In this document: positions 8,763-15,740 of the stretch, in pieces
Position numbering within the stretch: the first letter of the stretch is position 1
Layout of the letters: the number at the start of each line of letters is the position of its first letter
Source: Rhodospirillaceae bacterium UBA4468
GTDB lineage: Bacteria; Pseudomonadota; Alphaproteobacteria; Rhodospirillales; Casp-alpha2
Length of the DNA stretch: 19,415 nucleotides
Direction: 5' to 3'
Assembly (NCBI GenBank): GCA_002389385.1
Contig: DGOK01000039.1
Coordinates: 1 to 19,415 of the forward strand
Notes under the pieces: model-generated
What the model was told of the DNA's origin: nothing
Database searches by the model: none
The model's input: the letters and a program-made list of their open reading frames with translations, nothing else
Program-made: the position numbers and the translations under genes

Positions 8763-9572
8763 TTATTTATCCTCCGAAAAGCGGGGTTTGGGGAATGCTG
8801 CGCTGTTCTTGCCTGTTATCCAATATGCAATCAAGCCAATCCATTCATGGCCTGCATGAGACAAAGAGCCCAGTCCTCTCGTAAAACTAAGGGGTGATGG
8901 AAAACTTTCAACGACACCTACATTATAGTCGACTGGATATGGGATAAGCTCCCATCCAACACGACGAAAAACGCCGACGGCTCTGGGCATATGAAACGCA
9001 GATGTTACAAGTATCCAGTTCTCCGACGAGACAGGAGACGCGATTTCAATGCTGAACTTCGCATTCTCCCATGTATTTCGAGACTCTCTTTCGAGTAATA
9101 GGCGCTCACGGGGAATACCCAGCGATTCATATAGCTCAACAACATGATCAGCTTCTTTTTGATCTTGATGGCGGAGCGATCCGGAACCGCCTGTATATAT
9201 CAATCGCGCTTCAGGGTATTTCTTCGCTAAGTCTGCAGAAATTGTAATTCTTTCTACGGCGCCACCAATAACAGGTGTTTGCCGGATTTCGCTGCGATAT
9301 GGATCAATAACACCACCTAACACAACAATGCCAGCGATAGTATCCGGCAATGTCTTTGGCGCAGGGAAGCGTTCTTCGAGCGTATTTAGAAGCATCGGCC
9401 CGACCGGGACCACAGAAACAAGTAATGCAAATACAATAGAGATAGCAATCAGGCCTTTGCCCAAGGGCTTAAACCTCGTCTTTGCCAAGATAAATCCAAA
9501 CAACAACGCAAATAGAAATGCATTGCCGGGGTCCGCGAAAAACCAAAATACTTTTGATAGATAAAAGAACAT
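8763..9572 (-). CDS. YdcF/ElyC-family membrane protein (DUF218)
   Basis: A 269-residue inner-membrane protein. Two hydrophobic helices at about residues 13-30 and 38-60 anchor it, and the DUF218 domain (about 78-240) should face the periplasm. Family signatures are IVVLGGV, YTGGSGS, LLERESRNTWENA and WILVTSAFHMPRA. In E. coli, ElyC of this family affects peptidoglycan and enterobacterial-common-antigen metabolism; the biochemical activity is not established. The ATG has a GAGG ribosome-binding site eight bases upstream, and the gene runs straight into mltB, which supports an envelope role. Upstream lies a 243-base gap in which I see no convincing promoter or gene. Confidence 0.88.
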   Translation of the reverse strand: MFFYLSKVFWFFADPGNAFLFALLFGFILAKTRFKPLGKGLIAISIVFALLVSVVPVGPMLLNTLEERFPAPKTLPDTIAGIVVLGGVIDPYRSEIRQTPVIGGAVERITISADLAKKYPEARLIYTGGSGSLRHQDQKEADHVVELYESLGIPRERLLLERESRNTWENAKFSIEIASPVSSENWILVTSAFHMPRAVGVFRRVGWELIPYPVDYNVGVVESFPSPLSFTRGLGSLSHAGHEWIGLIAYWITGKNSAAFPKPRFSEDK

Positions 9573-9815
9573 AGCGCCTGCCTCAATTTTTGCTTAGCGC
9601 GCCAATCATCAATCAGCAATAAAGTCCCTATCAGCGCTAGAGCTGCTTGTGACACGTTTCTTGCAGAAATTCTTTAAGATATTGTTTTCAAATTTGTATT
9701 TTGTATTGAGGCGCGGACAATACATTGAGCGGCACTATATGCTTTTAGCCGCCAAACGTTGTGATGCCTCACGCGCCACTTGTCAGTAGCACTCGATTCG
9801 AATGAATGGATCTGT

Positions 9816-10589
9816 TTATTTAGGAGACGTTGCGAGGCTTTGTGCCTCGGGTGCATCAAATGATGGAAAATCGACCTGCATCTCTGCACCGTTTTGAATC
9901 ACAAAAGCACGATGCTGCTCGTACGCTTCTCTCTCGGCTACATACGGATCAATCGCCTGCTTATTAAGCGCGTTAATATCATCCTGAAACGTCGAATATT
10001 GAACGCCTGCGTCGCCTGCTTGCACGCCTAGTGGTACAGGGCTCACCAATCCGGTTAGAATGTTACCTGTCACATCGCGTAAATTTGTTGGGCCTAAAAT
10101 GGGTAGGACGAAATGTGGCCCTGAACCTATGCCATAAGCGCCCATGACCTGGCCTAAATCCTCGCGACGCTGCTGATAACCCATGTCAGTCGCTTCGTCA
10201 TTCACACCGCCTAAACCAACCGTCGTATTGATAATAAACCGGTTGGTTGCCGTACCCGCATTCTCGGTATCACCTTGTAGCAGCGAGCTTATCGCCGTCA
10301 CAGGTTCCGAAAGATTTGAGAATATATTCGAAATTGATTGTTGGATAGGATCAGGCGTTACCGCTTGATAGCCATCGACGACGGGATCGATAATGGCTTC
10401 GCGCAGACCCCGGTTTACATCCGATGTGACACGGTTCACGCCTTCAAGTGGGTCTTCCAACGCTTTAGGCTCACTGTCTTTTACAAGTCCATCTGCGTGC
10501 GCAACATTAGACACAACCATGGCCATCGCGAGCGCGCCAAAAACCGAAGCTCTGAATACAATTTCAGTATTGCCAGTTAAAACGTTCAT
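9816..10589 (-). CDS. mlaA: MlaA-family outer-membrane lipid asymmetry protein (VacJ-like)
   Basis: A 257-residue MlaA/VacJ homologue. The family removes phospholipids from the outer leaflet of the outer membrane and hands them to the Mla retrograde pathway. Diagnostic segments are DPLEGVNR (about residue 46), RFIINTTVGLGG, REDLGQVMGAYGIG and GPHFVLPILGPTNLRD. An N-terminal signal sequence is visible, but the cleavage region reads VAHADG with no lipobox cysteine, so the protein may be processed by signal peptidase I instead of being a lipoprotein. No mlaB-F genes are in the window. The ATG has AAGG about 12 bases upstream, and a good promoter candidate lies 70 bases ahead. Confidence 0.92.
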   Translation of the reverse strand: MNVLTGNTEIVFRASVFGALAMAMVVSNVAHADGLVKDSEPKALEDPLEGVNRVTSDVNRGLREAIIDPVVDGYQAVTPDPIQQSISNIFSNLSEPVTAISSLLQGDTENAGTATNRFIINTTVGLGGVNDEATDMGYQQRREDLGQVMGAYGIGSGPHFVLPILGPTNLRDVTGNILTGLVSPVPLGVQAGDAGVQYSTFQDDINALNKQAIDPYVAEREAYEQHRAFVIQNGAEMQVDFPSFDAPEAQSLATSPK

Positions 10590-10656
10590 TATTGTTGAAC
10601 CTTACTCATGTCAATTTCACCCAGCTAAATGCCTGCGGGAATGGGAATTTAGTAAA

Positions 10657-10685
10657 ATTATAATAAAAACCTAGCACACCAAGAA
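10657..10685 (-). promoter_or_regulatory. Likely sigma-70 promoter for mlaA
   Basis: Minus strand: TTCTTG (10685-10680), a 17-base spacer, then a perfect TATAAT (10662-10657). It faces mlaA and would give a leader of roughly 60 bases. The ideal spacing and perfect -10 make this the best promoter candidate in the window, although no expression data are available. Confidence 0.5.
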
Positions 10686-10850
10686 GATATTCGCAGTAAA
10701 AACTACACGCCCAACACCACGATCCTCGCACGCAAAACACATTAAAAAACGAATGTTTCAGGCGTTGTCGGGTCACAAAATCCACGAGATTTAAAATCTC
10801 ATCTGAGCGTATTTGAAAAATAGATGAGACATTCCGAAATTTTATCACTG
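10686..10850. other. Intergenic region with two overlapping inverted repeats
   Basis: Between mlaA and tRNA-Ser (10,590-10,930) I see no convincing gene. The stretch holds a perfect palindrome GAGATTTAAAATCTC at 10786-10800 and a longer-looped inverted repeat with 8-base arms, TCTCATCT (10797-10804) and AGATGAGA (10822-10829). The two share four bases, so only one could form at a time. Neither is followed by a T-run. They lie upstream of the mlaA promoter candidate. Confidence 0.4.
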
Positions 10851-10857
10851 TTCTCCC

Positions 10858-10886
10858 TTGCCCGCCCGATTATCACGGGGTAAAAG
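10858..10886 (+). promoter_or_regulatory. Possible promoter for tRNA-Ser
   Basis: Plus strand TTGCCC (10858-10863), a 17-base spacer, and TAAAAG (10881-10886), placed about 45 bases ahead of the mature tRNA 5' end. The -35 matches well at TTG; the -10 is imperfect. Placement is what makes it credible. Confidence 0.3.
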
Positions 10887-10930
10887 TCCGCCGCCGATCA
10901 AATGCGTCGAAAGATGCGTTACGCGACCCA

Positions 10931-11020
10931 GGTGGGGTGGCAGAGTGGTCGAATGCGGCGGTCTTGAAAACCGTTGAGCCTTTGCGGGTTCCGTGGGTTC
11001 GAATCCCACCCCCACCGCCA
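10931..11020 (+). tRNA. tRNA-Ser (anticodon TGA)
   Basis: A 90-base serine tRNA with a long variable arm. The acceptor arms GGTGGGG (5') and CCCCACC (3') pair perfectly, followed by discriminator G and an encoded CCA. The anticodon stem CGGT/ACCG encloses the loop CTTGAAA, giving anticodon TGA at 10965-10967, which reads UCN serine codons, UCA best. The T arm reads GTGGG TTCGAAT CCCAC. The gene marks the change from compact core genes on the left to A+T-rich, gene-poor DNA on the right, a typical place for integrated elements. I did not find a second copy of its 3' end inside the window. Confidence 0.97.
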
Positions 11021-11394
11021 TTACCCTATAATTTCTGCTGTTTATTTGGCAAAAATTATTATTACCCACATTAATACACACATTCAGAATGGCGCTTTAG
11101 GCTAATATCTGAACTTCATGTCCTGTGTTAGAAATAGCTTGGGCTCAAATTCACATTATAACTTGTTAAGGATTCCAATTTTAATCAAATCTATTTGATT
11201 GATTATGCCATTTATTTATATCGCTATCTTACGAATGTATTCATTCCAATCCAAAAATGCGCTCCTCTCAGTGCCATCTGCACCTCATTAGCTCCTAAAA
11301 TTGCCAGCAATAGCTTGATAGATTGGGGTGTTGAACTTAAAAAATATAGCTGCACTCTTTTCGAAAATCCATTTACGCAATGAAGGCCAATTGA
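11021..11394. other. A+T-rich gene-poor stretch after tRNA-Ser
   Basis: No convincing coding region in 374 bases on either strand. The only structure seen is a 7-base-arm hairpin AATCAAA-TCTA-TTTGATT at 11183-11200, without a T-run, so it is not a clear terminator for the tRNA. A 62-codon open frame at 11195-11383 with a TTG start has no family features and no ribosome-binding site. Confidence 0.5.
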
Positions 11395-11764
11395 ATGATT
11401 GATCAGAAGCTTATTAACACAGTAGTTGATGCGACACTCACAGGCACAATGACGTGTAAGATCGAAGAAACGTACATCGAATCATCAAGTATTTATAATG
11501 ATAATTACAACACGATGGCGGCTCCCATGTACAGTTGGATCCAAGACGGTGATACATTTGAACGTGCTGAACTTTGCTATTGGGATAGCTATTTGGACGA
11601 GGAGGTTGGGAGTTTGAAGACGTTTATGAGGGCCTGTTCAAAACTGCAGAAGATGCGATTTTATACATTAAACAACGCGGAATAATTGAGGGCTACAGCG
11701 AGCAAGAATTAAACGATTTCATCACCCGCGTAATGCCAACCACAACCTGTGTTGAGAAGTCATG
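11395..11764 (+). pseudogene. Hypothetical protein gene broken by a one-base frameshift
   Basis: The first frame runs from ATG at 11395 for 96 codons, with AAGG about 10 bases upstream. Its last 25 or so residues look non-protein-like (MRACSKLQKMRFY). From about 11,605 a second frame, shifted by -1 relative to the first, reads on without a stop to TGA at 11764 with natural-looking sequence (EFEDVYEGLFKTAEDA, then IIEGYSEQELNDFITRVMP). Adding one base near GTTGGG (11605-11612) joins the two into a protein of about 122 residues: acidic, soluble, with no signal peptide. I do not recognise the family. No classic slippery heptamer is visible at the switch, so decay or a base-calling error is likelier than programmed frameshifting. 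Confidence 0.6.
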
Positions 11765-11809
11765 ATAGTCTGATAGATCGAATGTCTAGGTGAGGTTGAT
11801 CCTGTGTAT

Positions 11810-12133
11810 CTAGTTGCACGTGGTCCGGGCTGTATTCCCATAATATCGTGTGGTGCAGTTAACTTGCCTGTTCTGGTTATTCAATTTGTCAGTCTGTGCT
11901 TGTCTGCGATCTGCTTCATTTTTCAAAGTATTTTGCAGATTCTGCATATTCTGCTGAGATGCTGCACCCCAGTTAGCATTCTCGGTTTGCATACACTGGG
12001 CAAATTCTGTCGTGCCAATAACGAAACCATATGAAACACAATTTTCTTTAAATTTTTGGGCCCTATATTCGCGGGGGAGTAAGCATTCACTAACACTGGC
12101 GCTAATAAGAATAACTGTAAGTATTGTGAACAT
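11810..12133 (-). CDS. Small exported hypothetical protein with cysteine motifs
   Basis: A 107-residue protein, the only gene in this zone that looks intact. A strong ribosome-binding site (GGAGG at 12140-12144, six bases from the ATG) fixes the start. The N-terminus is a short hydrophobic signal sequence (about residues 1-16) ending near SVSEC, which might be a lipobox-like cysteine, so a small lipoprotein is possible. The mature part has CVSYGFVIGTTEFAQCM, a pattern I associate with small envelope proteins of Proteobacteria, then a Gln/Asn-rich helical stretch (about 55-90), and ends with CTTRYYGNTARTTC. Paired cysteines suggest disulfides in the periplasm. No function is known to me. It faces left, against the hypothetical pseudogene, and stands alone. 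Confidence 0.75.
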   Translation of the reverse strand: MFTILTVILISASVSECLLPREYRAQKFKENCVSYGFVIGTTEFAQCMQTENANWGAASQQNMQNLQNTLKNEADRRQAQTDKLNNQNRQVNCTTRYYGNTARTTCN

Positions 12134-12384
12134 ATAATACCTCCAAAGTCAAAGGGGAGGGGGGAGATGTAGCATAATCAAGTTGTATTCTCCGAGTGTA
12201 TTGTGTCCAGCCGCAACTTATATTTCTTCTGTGGATACCATCGTGTTATCGACCGCATCATTGGTAGCTAGTGTGCTGTTATTGAAAGATCTTCCGCAGC
12301 CTTAACGTATTAAATTAAAGATTATAGATTCTTAACGATTCTACACGTCGAGACCTTAACAGCCCTAAAAAGAACTGGCTTCAC

Positions 12385-12588
12385 TCAATGACAGGTTCTT
12401 ATTTTGCACCGCCACATTTCATCAGTAAGCCGTATACAATCACTAATCAGCTCCCAGATATAGCGGCGCTCTGCAATAGCTTTCTCAGTGTATTTGCCGT
12501 GCTTAAGGGCATTTTTATTTCCCTTTGGCGCGCCTGTTGATAGGCCACTGTGAATCCCACAGCGCTTCTTACCCCGTATTGCGGGTGT
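12385..12588 (-). pseudogene. 5'-truncated HGGxST-motif protein fragment
   Basis: About 67 codons reading TPAIRGKKRCGIHSGLSTG, then GAPKGNKNALKHGKYTEKAI and AERR. This matches the C-terminal half of a small alphaproteobacterial family marked by an RCRMHGG-x-STG/GAPKGNxNALKHG pattern; here the second glycine of HGG is a serine. The usual N-terminus, with a Cys in a (K/R)xGxPC context, is absent, and the frame continues upstream into DNA that encodes the umuC remnant in another frame. There is no start codon at a sensible place. It is therefore a truncated remnant joined near the umuC fragment end. Family function is unknown to me; relatives often lie near phage or transposon genes. Confidence 0.6.
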
Positions 12589-12595
12589 CGTTAGT

Positions 12596-12844
12596 TCAAA
12601 GTCGAGCGTGCGGAATGTCCTGCCAACGTGTTGTATAACGTGGTGACAACCGCTCCTGACGCATTCGCCACTTTGCCCCCTTAGGTGATAACCCCAGCCC
12701 AATAGAACCACGCCCAAACCTTGCGTTAACTTGATCTAACGCCTTCATCAATGGCTCCACACCGCTCAACTGATCATCGAACAATGATGGTATAACGTCT
12801 TGCTCAGATGATAACTCTAAAAGCAGGACGCCCGCTTTACGGTA
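12596..12844 (-). pseudogene. umuC: UmuC C-terminal fragment (copy 1, leftward)
   Basis: An open frame of 82 codons, without a start, encoding the C-terminus of DNA polymerase V catalytic subunit UmuC, a Y-family translesion polymerase. Signature pieces are YRKAGVLLLEL, SLFDD, ALDQVNARFGRGSIGLG and the typical ending MRQERLSPRYTTRWQDIP before a TGA stop at 12598-12596. The frame is closed by a TGA just upstream of 12844, so the polymerase domains (about 340 residues) are missing. No umuD is nearby. A second, opposite copy begins at the same point. Confidence 0.8.
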
Positions 12845-12984
12845 AGCTCAATGCACGGTTTGGACGTGATTCTATTGGGCTTGGATTATCGCCAAAGGGA
12901 GCAAAATGGCGTATGCGTCAGGAGCGTTTGTCACCTCGCTATACGACACGATGGTGTAATATTCCGTACGTCCAGATTGAGTAA
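12844..12984 (+). pseudogene. umuC: UmuC C-terminal fragment (copy 2, rightward)
   Basis: Plus-strand codons from 12844 encode KLNARFGRDSIGLGLSPKG and then RMRQERLSPRYTTRWCNIP before TAA at 12982-12984. This is the last 46 residues of UmuC, and it is the same protein region as the leftward copy. Amino-acid identity between the copies is very high while the DNA differs at many third positions, so they are diverged homologues and not a recent duplication. It begins exactly where the leftward copy begins. A start codon and all catalytic domains are lacking. Confidence 0.78.
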
Positions 12985-13058
12985 ATAGATGGATAGTATG
13001 AACCAAGCGCTTTGCGAGACTCATAACAAAATAGTGGGTGACAGACACCTTCTTTTTG

Positions 13059-13399
13059 CTAGTTGGTGAATGGGTTTTGGTTGGGGAAACAATGAGAAAA
13101 AACCCAACTGTCACCGACTGTTAGGACCCGTTTCATTGTCTCTATAGAAAAGCGGTATTCTATCGGGTTGCCATTCACGTCCTCATTTTTGTAATACCAA
13201 ATGCCTCCAGCGCTCTTAAACCTTGCATCTCTGTTAGGAATAAGGCCGGGCTCTAGCCAAGACCCATCTCTCGCAATTCGTATGTTTTTTCAATCGTGGC
13301 GTCACCAAAACAATGCAGCAGAATAGCTTCATCATTAGCTGCTACAGCCTCACCGCTCACACTGACAGCCAGCAAGGGGGGTAAGATTAGTCGTTTTAT
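13059..13399 (-). pseudogene. Decayed gene for an exported hypothetical protein
   Basis: Reading leftward from 13399, the codons give a signal peptide with the start ATG changed to ATA (xKRLILPPLLAVSVSG), then NDEAILLHCFGDATIEKTYE up to a TAG at 13255-13253. A frame shifted by one base continues from about 13,262 with GSWLEPGLIPNRDARFKSAG, then GIWYYKNEDVNGNPIEYRFS and a TAG at 13061-13059. Adding one base in the GGG of ATGGGTCT restores a protein of about 113 residues. I do not recognise the family; the form is a small periplasmic protein. The IS30 remnant abuts its 5' end and has probably removed its promoter. Confidence 0.6.
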
Positions 13400-13406
13400 G
13401 CAACAC

Positions 13407-13607
13407 CTAGTTGGCTAAGTCCAGATTTAGCCTGTGGGCTTGCTTTGGTCAGTAACCACGCAAGCCTGTATTACGTTTGAATTCACGGCAGATCGTAGAC
13501 TTATGAACACACACAATTAGTACCGTCTCTGTCTGGTTCAGTCCCGCTTTCATTAATACCTGTATCTGGTATCTTTGATCTTGGGTTAACTGAGTGTAGC
13601 GTCTCAT
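13407..13607 (-). pseudogene. IS30-family transposase N-terminal remnant
   Basis: From ATG at 13607 the frame encodes the helix-turn-helix start of an IS30-family transposase: MRRYTQLTQDQRYQIQVLMK, AGLNQTET, VHKSTICREFKRN and TGLRGY. A TGA at 13451-13449 stands where the family usually has Arg (RPKQAQ), after which PKQAHRL continues in frame to a TAG at 13409-13407. The DDE catalytic domain is entirely missing. Terminal inverted repeats could not be placed, although the 13,610-13,700 stretch upstream may contain one end of the element. It is an inactive scar just downstream of the retinal operon. Confidence 0.85.
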
Positions 13608-13738
13608 ATGTGCCTTTCATTCTTGCCGGAACGAAAGGCTATGATGCTTCCGCAGATTAACCTCTATTACGACACGTTGAGTTGCACTTACTTGTTGAAT
13701 TTAGGTAATTAAGCGAAGTATGGATACTAGTTAAAACC

Positions 13739-13756
13739 AATTTTAATCTTAAAATT
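13739..13756 (-). other. A+T-only hairpin downstream of blh
   Basis: AATTTTA (13739-13745) and TAAAATT (13750-13756) form a 7-base-arm hairpin with a 4-base loop about 20 bases past the blh stop. It has no G-C pairs and no clean T-run, so it is a poor terminator. It may just be A+T-rich sequence; no better 3' end for the operon is visible. Confidence 0.2.
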
Positions 13757-13776
13757 CTAGGTGAATGCTAAAAATA

Positions 13777-14628
13777 TTAAGGTTTACCACATGATGTAAC
13801 ACTTAGATGACGATGGTATAATCCATCTACTAATATCATGTGAGGAACGGTTAACGCTGCTAGTCCAATAAATATAATACGAATAAATGCTACGTCGGCT
13901 GAGACCTGAAACATAGCCAGCCAAATTATCAATCCCCCCAATGCCCAAGTGATACAAGTAAAACTAGCGATTTGAAGGCAAATATTTCTTAAAGGAATGG
14001 TATTTCTCAAAGGCAGCCAAATATTTCGAAAGTGACGGACTGAATGAAGGCCACAAAAATAAATTGCAAAACTAACTAAAGGTGGAAACTGTGAAAATAA
14101 TATAAGCAAAACCAATAGCTCGATAAACTCAAGACGCCATTTGGTGTCTAAGATTGCTTTGCATGTATAAAAGACCAAGACAATCAGAAAAATAATAGAA
14201 ATAAAATCAATCATAACCCAAACTGGACCAGCATCCTTGCCAATAAGGAAAGAATAAATTTGTAGGACTTCTTCTTTATGGCATTGGCTAATACCAACTA
14301 TTACCACACATCCGTGAGCGTATCCTTGTACTAAAGACATCCATCCTTGCTTTGTGCGGGCAACGTCAAGACCAAAATGAATGATACTTATTGTTAAAAA
14401 AACCATCAGTGAGATTGTAGGGAATAGCATCCAAAACAATATGACTAACACAGCCATTGCGATGTAAAGACCAAAGAATTTAAACAAGCTACCAGGCTGC
14501 CTTGTATAACCGATATACCCTGCAATTGCCCCATCTGCAGCGCCATGGGGTAAGCCTATTAGTGAAATTGCCATAAGTGCAGCAAAGTCAAGAGTGCTAA
14601 AATCTGAAATTAAAGAATTGAGCAACAT
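13777..14628 (-). CDS. blh: Beta-carotene 15,15'-dioxygenase, Brp/Blh family
   Basis: A 283-residue multi-pass membrane enzyme that splits beta-carotene into two molecules of retinal, the chromophore of microbial rhodopsins. The conserved histidines expected to hold the iron are visible: His28 in GLPHGAADG, His84 in IIHFGLD, His195 and His199 in LHSVRHF; VPHMILVD follows at about 261-268. Hydrophobic segments fill most of the rest (roughly 55-82, 142-156, 170-190, 225-262). The start codon shares one base with the crtY stop (TAATG), so the two are translationally coupled. It is the last gene of the operon. The low G+C and A/T-ending codons resemble the other crt genes and differ from the core genes to the left. 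Confidence 0.93.
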   Translation of the reverse strand: MLLNSLISDFSTLDFAALMAISLIGLPHGAADGAIAGYIGYTRQPGSLFKFFGLYIAMAVLVILFWMLFPTISLMVFLTISIIHFGLDVARTKQGWMSLVQGYAHGCVVIVGISQCHKEEVLQIYSFLIGKDAGPVWVMIDFISIIFLIVLVFYTCKAILDTKWRLEFIELLVLLILFSQFPPLVSFAIYFCGLHSVRHFRNIWLPLRNTIPLRNICLQIASFTCITWALGGLIIWLAMFQVSADVAFIRIIFIGLAALTVPHMILVDGLYHRHLSVTSCGKP

Positions 14629-15722
14629 TAAGCGCCTATTTTAAATTTTAAAAAATTACTATAAAGTGACTGTATAAATGATCTGATAAAAATCCATTTA
14701 GGCATCGAAAAAATCACCTTCAAGCGAAGGCGCCAACATGCTTCCCCACTCATAAATAAAGCGAATTCATCACCACTTAATGCATCGGCAAGCTGTATAA
14801 ATATATGGGGGGTGACGGCAGGCCATTCTTTAAGAACTTTTACAAACATTTGATCCATCCATAAATCAATGTTTTTATGAGGTGAGGTGATTTTCATTAA
14901 TTTGTTTTTGGTTTGAGCTGATAAAATTGCTACAGATATTTGCTTTTGAATGAAATAAAATGCGTAACCACTAGAAGGTTTGATTGCGCCGCCATTTCCA
15001 CCGAGACCTACTACAGAAACGTCTGAGCGCTCTAATAAGCCCATTGGAATCGCGCCTTTTTCAGTGCGCTTCACTGAAACAACTTGCTTAGAATGACAAA
15101 GTTTTAGGTAGTCTAAAATTGCTTTCTCAAAAAATTCATCTGGTTCTCTATCACAGCTAAACATAGTGGATTCGACAAGAGCTTCGCTATCAGAAAATGG
15201 TAAGACATATATAAAATGAATACCACGTGACTGATCACATCGGAAATCCATCATTGTTGCAACGGATGGATTAAAAGAACCACTTTTAGCCAACACCTCC
15301 CAACCTATAAAATGCTGCATCAGTTGTCCATGTGGGACTGGTTGCGGCCTGGTATCAAGAATTTGTGCTTTCTGATCGCTTGCTACTTTTGACTGACTAA
15401 CAATTTTGACGCCATGTGCAATTGCAAGCTCCTTGCACATAGAGGTCCAACGACTACGGTAAATGGCATGGTAGGGGTAGTTAATTGAAGTGAGTACAAC
15501 TGTTTTCTCATTAGTTACAACTTGCCAATTCTTCCAAGAACAATGAGAGAGCCCCGCTGCTGTATTAAGAATTGGGAGGTGCCAAAAACCCCATATGTGT
15601 TCTTGCTGTCGTGGAGCTCCTTCTGGGACAATCAATGTTAACTGATGGTCTGGCAGCTCTCTCGCACGTGCTGCAAGTGAGAGCCCTGCACATCCATCAC
15701 CAATGATTTGTATAGCTGGCAT
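14628..15722 (-). CDS. crtY: Lycopene beta-cyclase
   Basis: A 364-residue CrtY-type flavoprotein cyclase that closes both ends of lycopene to give beta-carotene. The dinucleotide-binding start is GDGCAG at residues 8-13. Further CrtY landmarks are LDTRP (122-126), QHFIGWEV (136-143), MDFR (158-161), YVLPFSDSEALVEST (172-186, which includes the acidic active-site strand), KGAIPMG (222-228) and GGAIKPSSGYAF (244-255). It begins 18 bases after crtB and shares one base with blh. The normal length and unbroken motifs suggest a working enzyme. Confidence 0.95.
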   Translation of the reverse strand: MPAIQIIGDGCAGLSLAARARELPDHQLTLIVPEGAPRQQEHIWGFWHLPILNTAAGLSHCSWKNWQVVTNEKTVVLTSINYPYHAIYRSRWTSMCKELAIAHGVKIVSQSKVASDQKAQILDTRPQPVPHGQLMQHFIGWEVLAKSGSFNPSVATMMDFRCDQSRGIHFIYVLPFSDSEALVESTMFSCDREPDEFFEKAILDYLKLCHSKQVVSVKRTEKGAIPMGLLERSDVSVVGLGGNGGAIKPSSGYAFYFIQKQISVAILSAQTKNKLMKITSPHKNIDLWMDQMFVKVLKEWPAVTPHIFIQLADALSGDEFALFMSGEACWRLRLKVIFSMPKWIFIRSFIQSLYSNFLKFKIGA

Positions 15723-15740
15723 AGATTAAATTACCATAAT

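Noticed and set aside
10606..10848. 80-codon minus-strand frame upstream of mlaA
   Set aside because: No ribosome-binding site or family features; it overlaps the mlaA promoter candidate and the inverted repeats.
10845..11081. Minus-strand open frame reading GVGFEPTEPAKAQRFSRPP across the tRNA
   Set aside because: It is the antisense of tRNA-Ser; this translation is a well-known spurious product of tRNA-Ser antisense frames.
11195..11383. 62-codon plus-strand frame after tRNA-Ser
   Set aside because: TTG start without ribosome-binding site and no recognisable pattern.
11600..11620. Programmed -1 frameshift in the hypothetical gene
   Set aside because: No slippery heptamer or clear downstream structure; a lost base is simpler.
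11804..12034. Hydrophobic plus-strand frame that looks membrane-like
   Set aside because: It is antisense to the well-supported small exported protein; Gln/Asn-rich coding read backwards gives a hydrophobic look.
12872..13114. 80-codon minus-strand frame
   Set aside because: It lies antisense to the rightward UmuC fragment and in a different frame from the exported pseudogene; it is a shadow.
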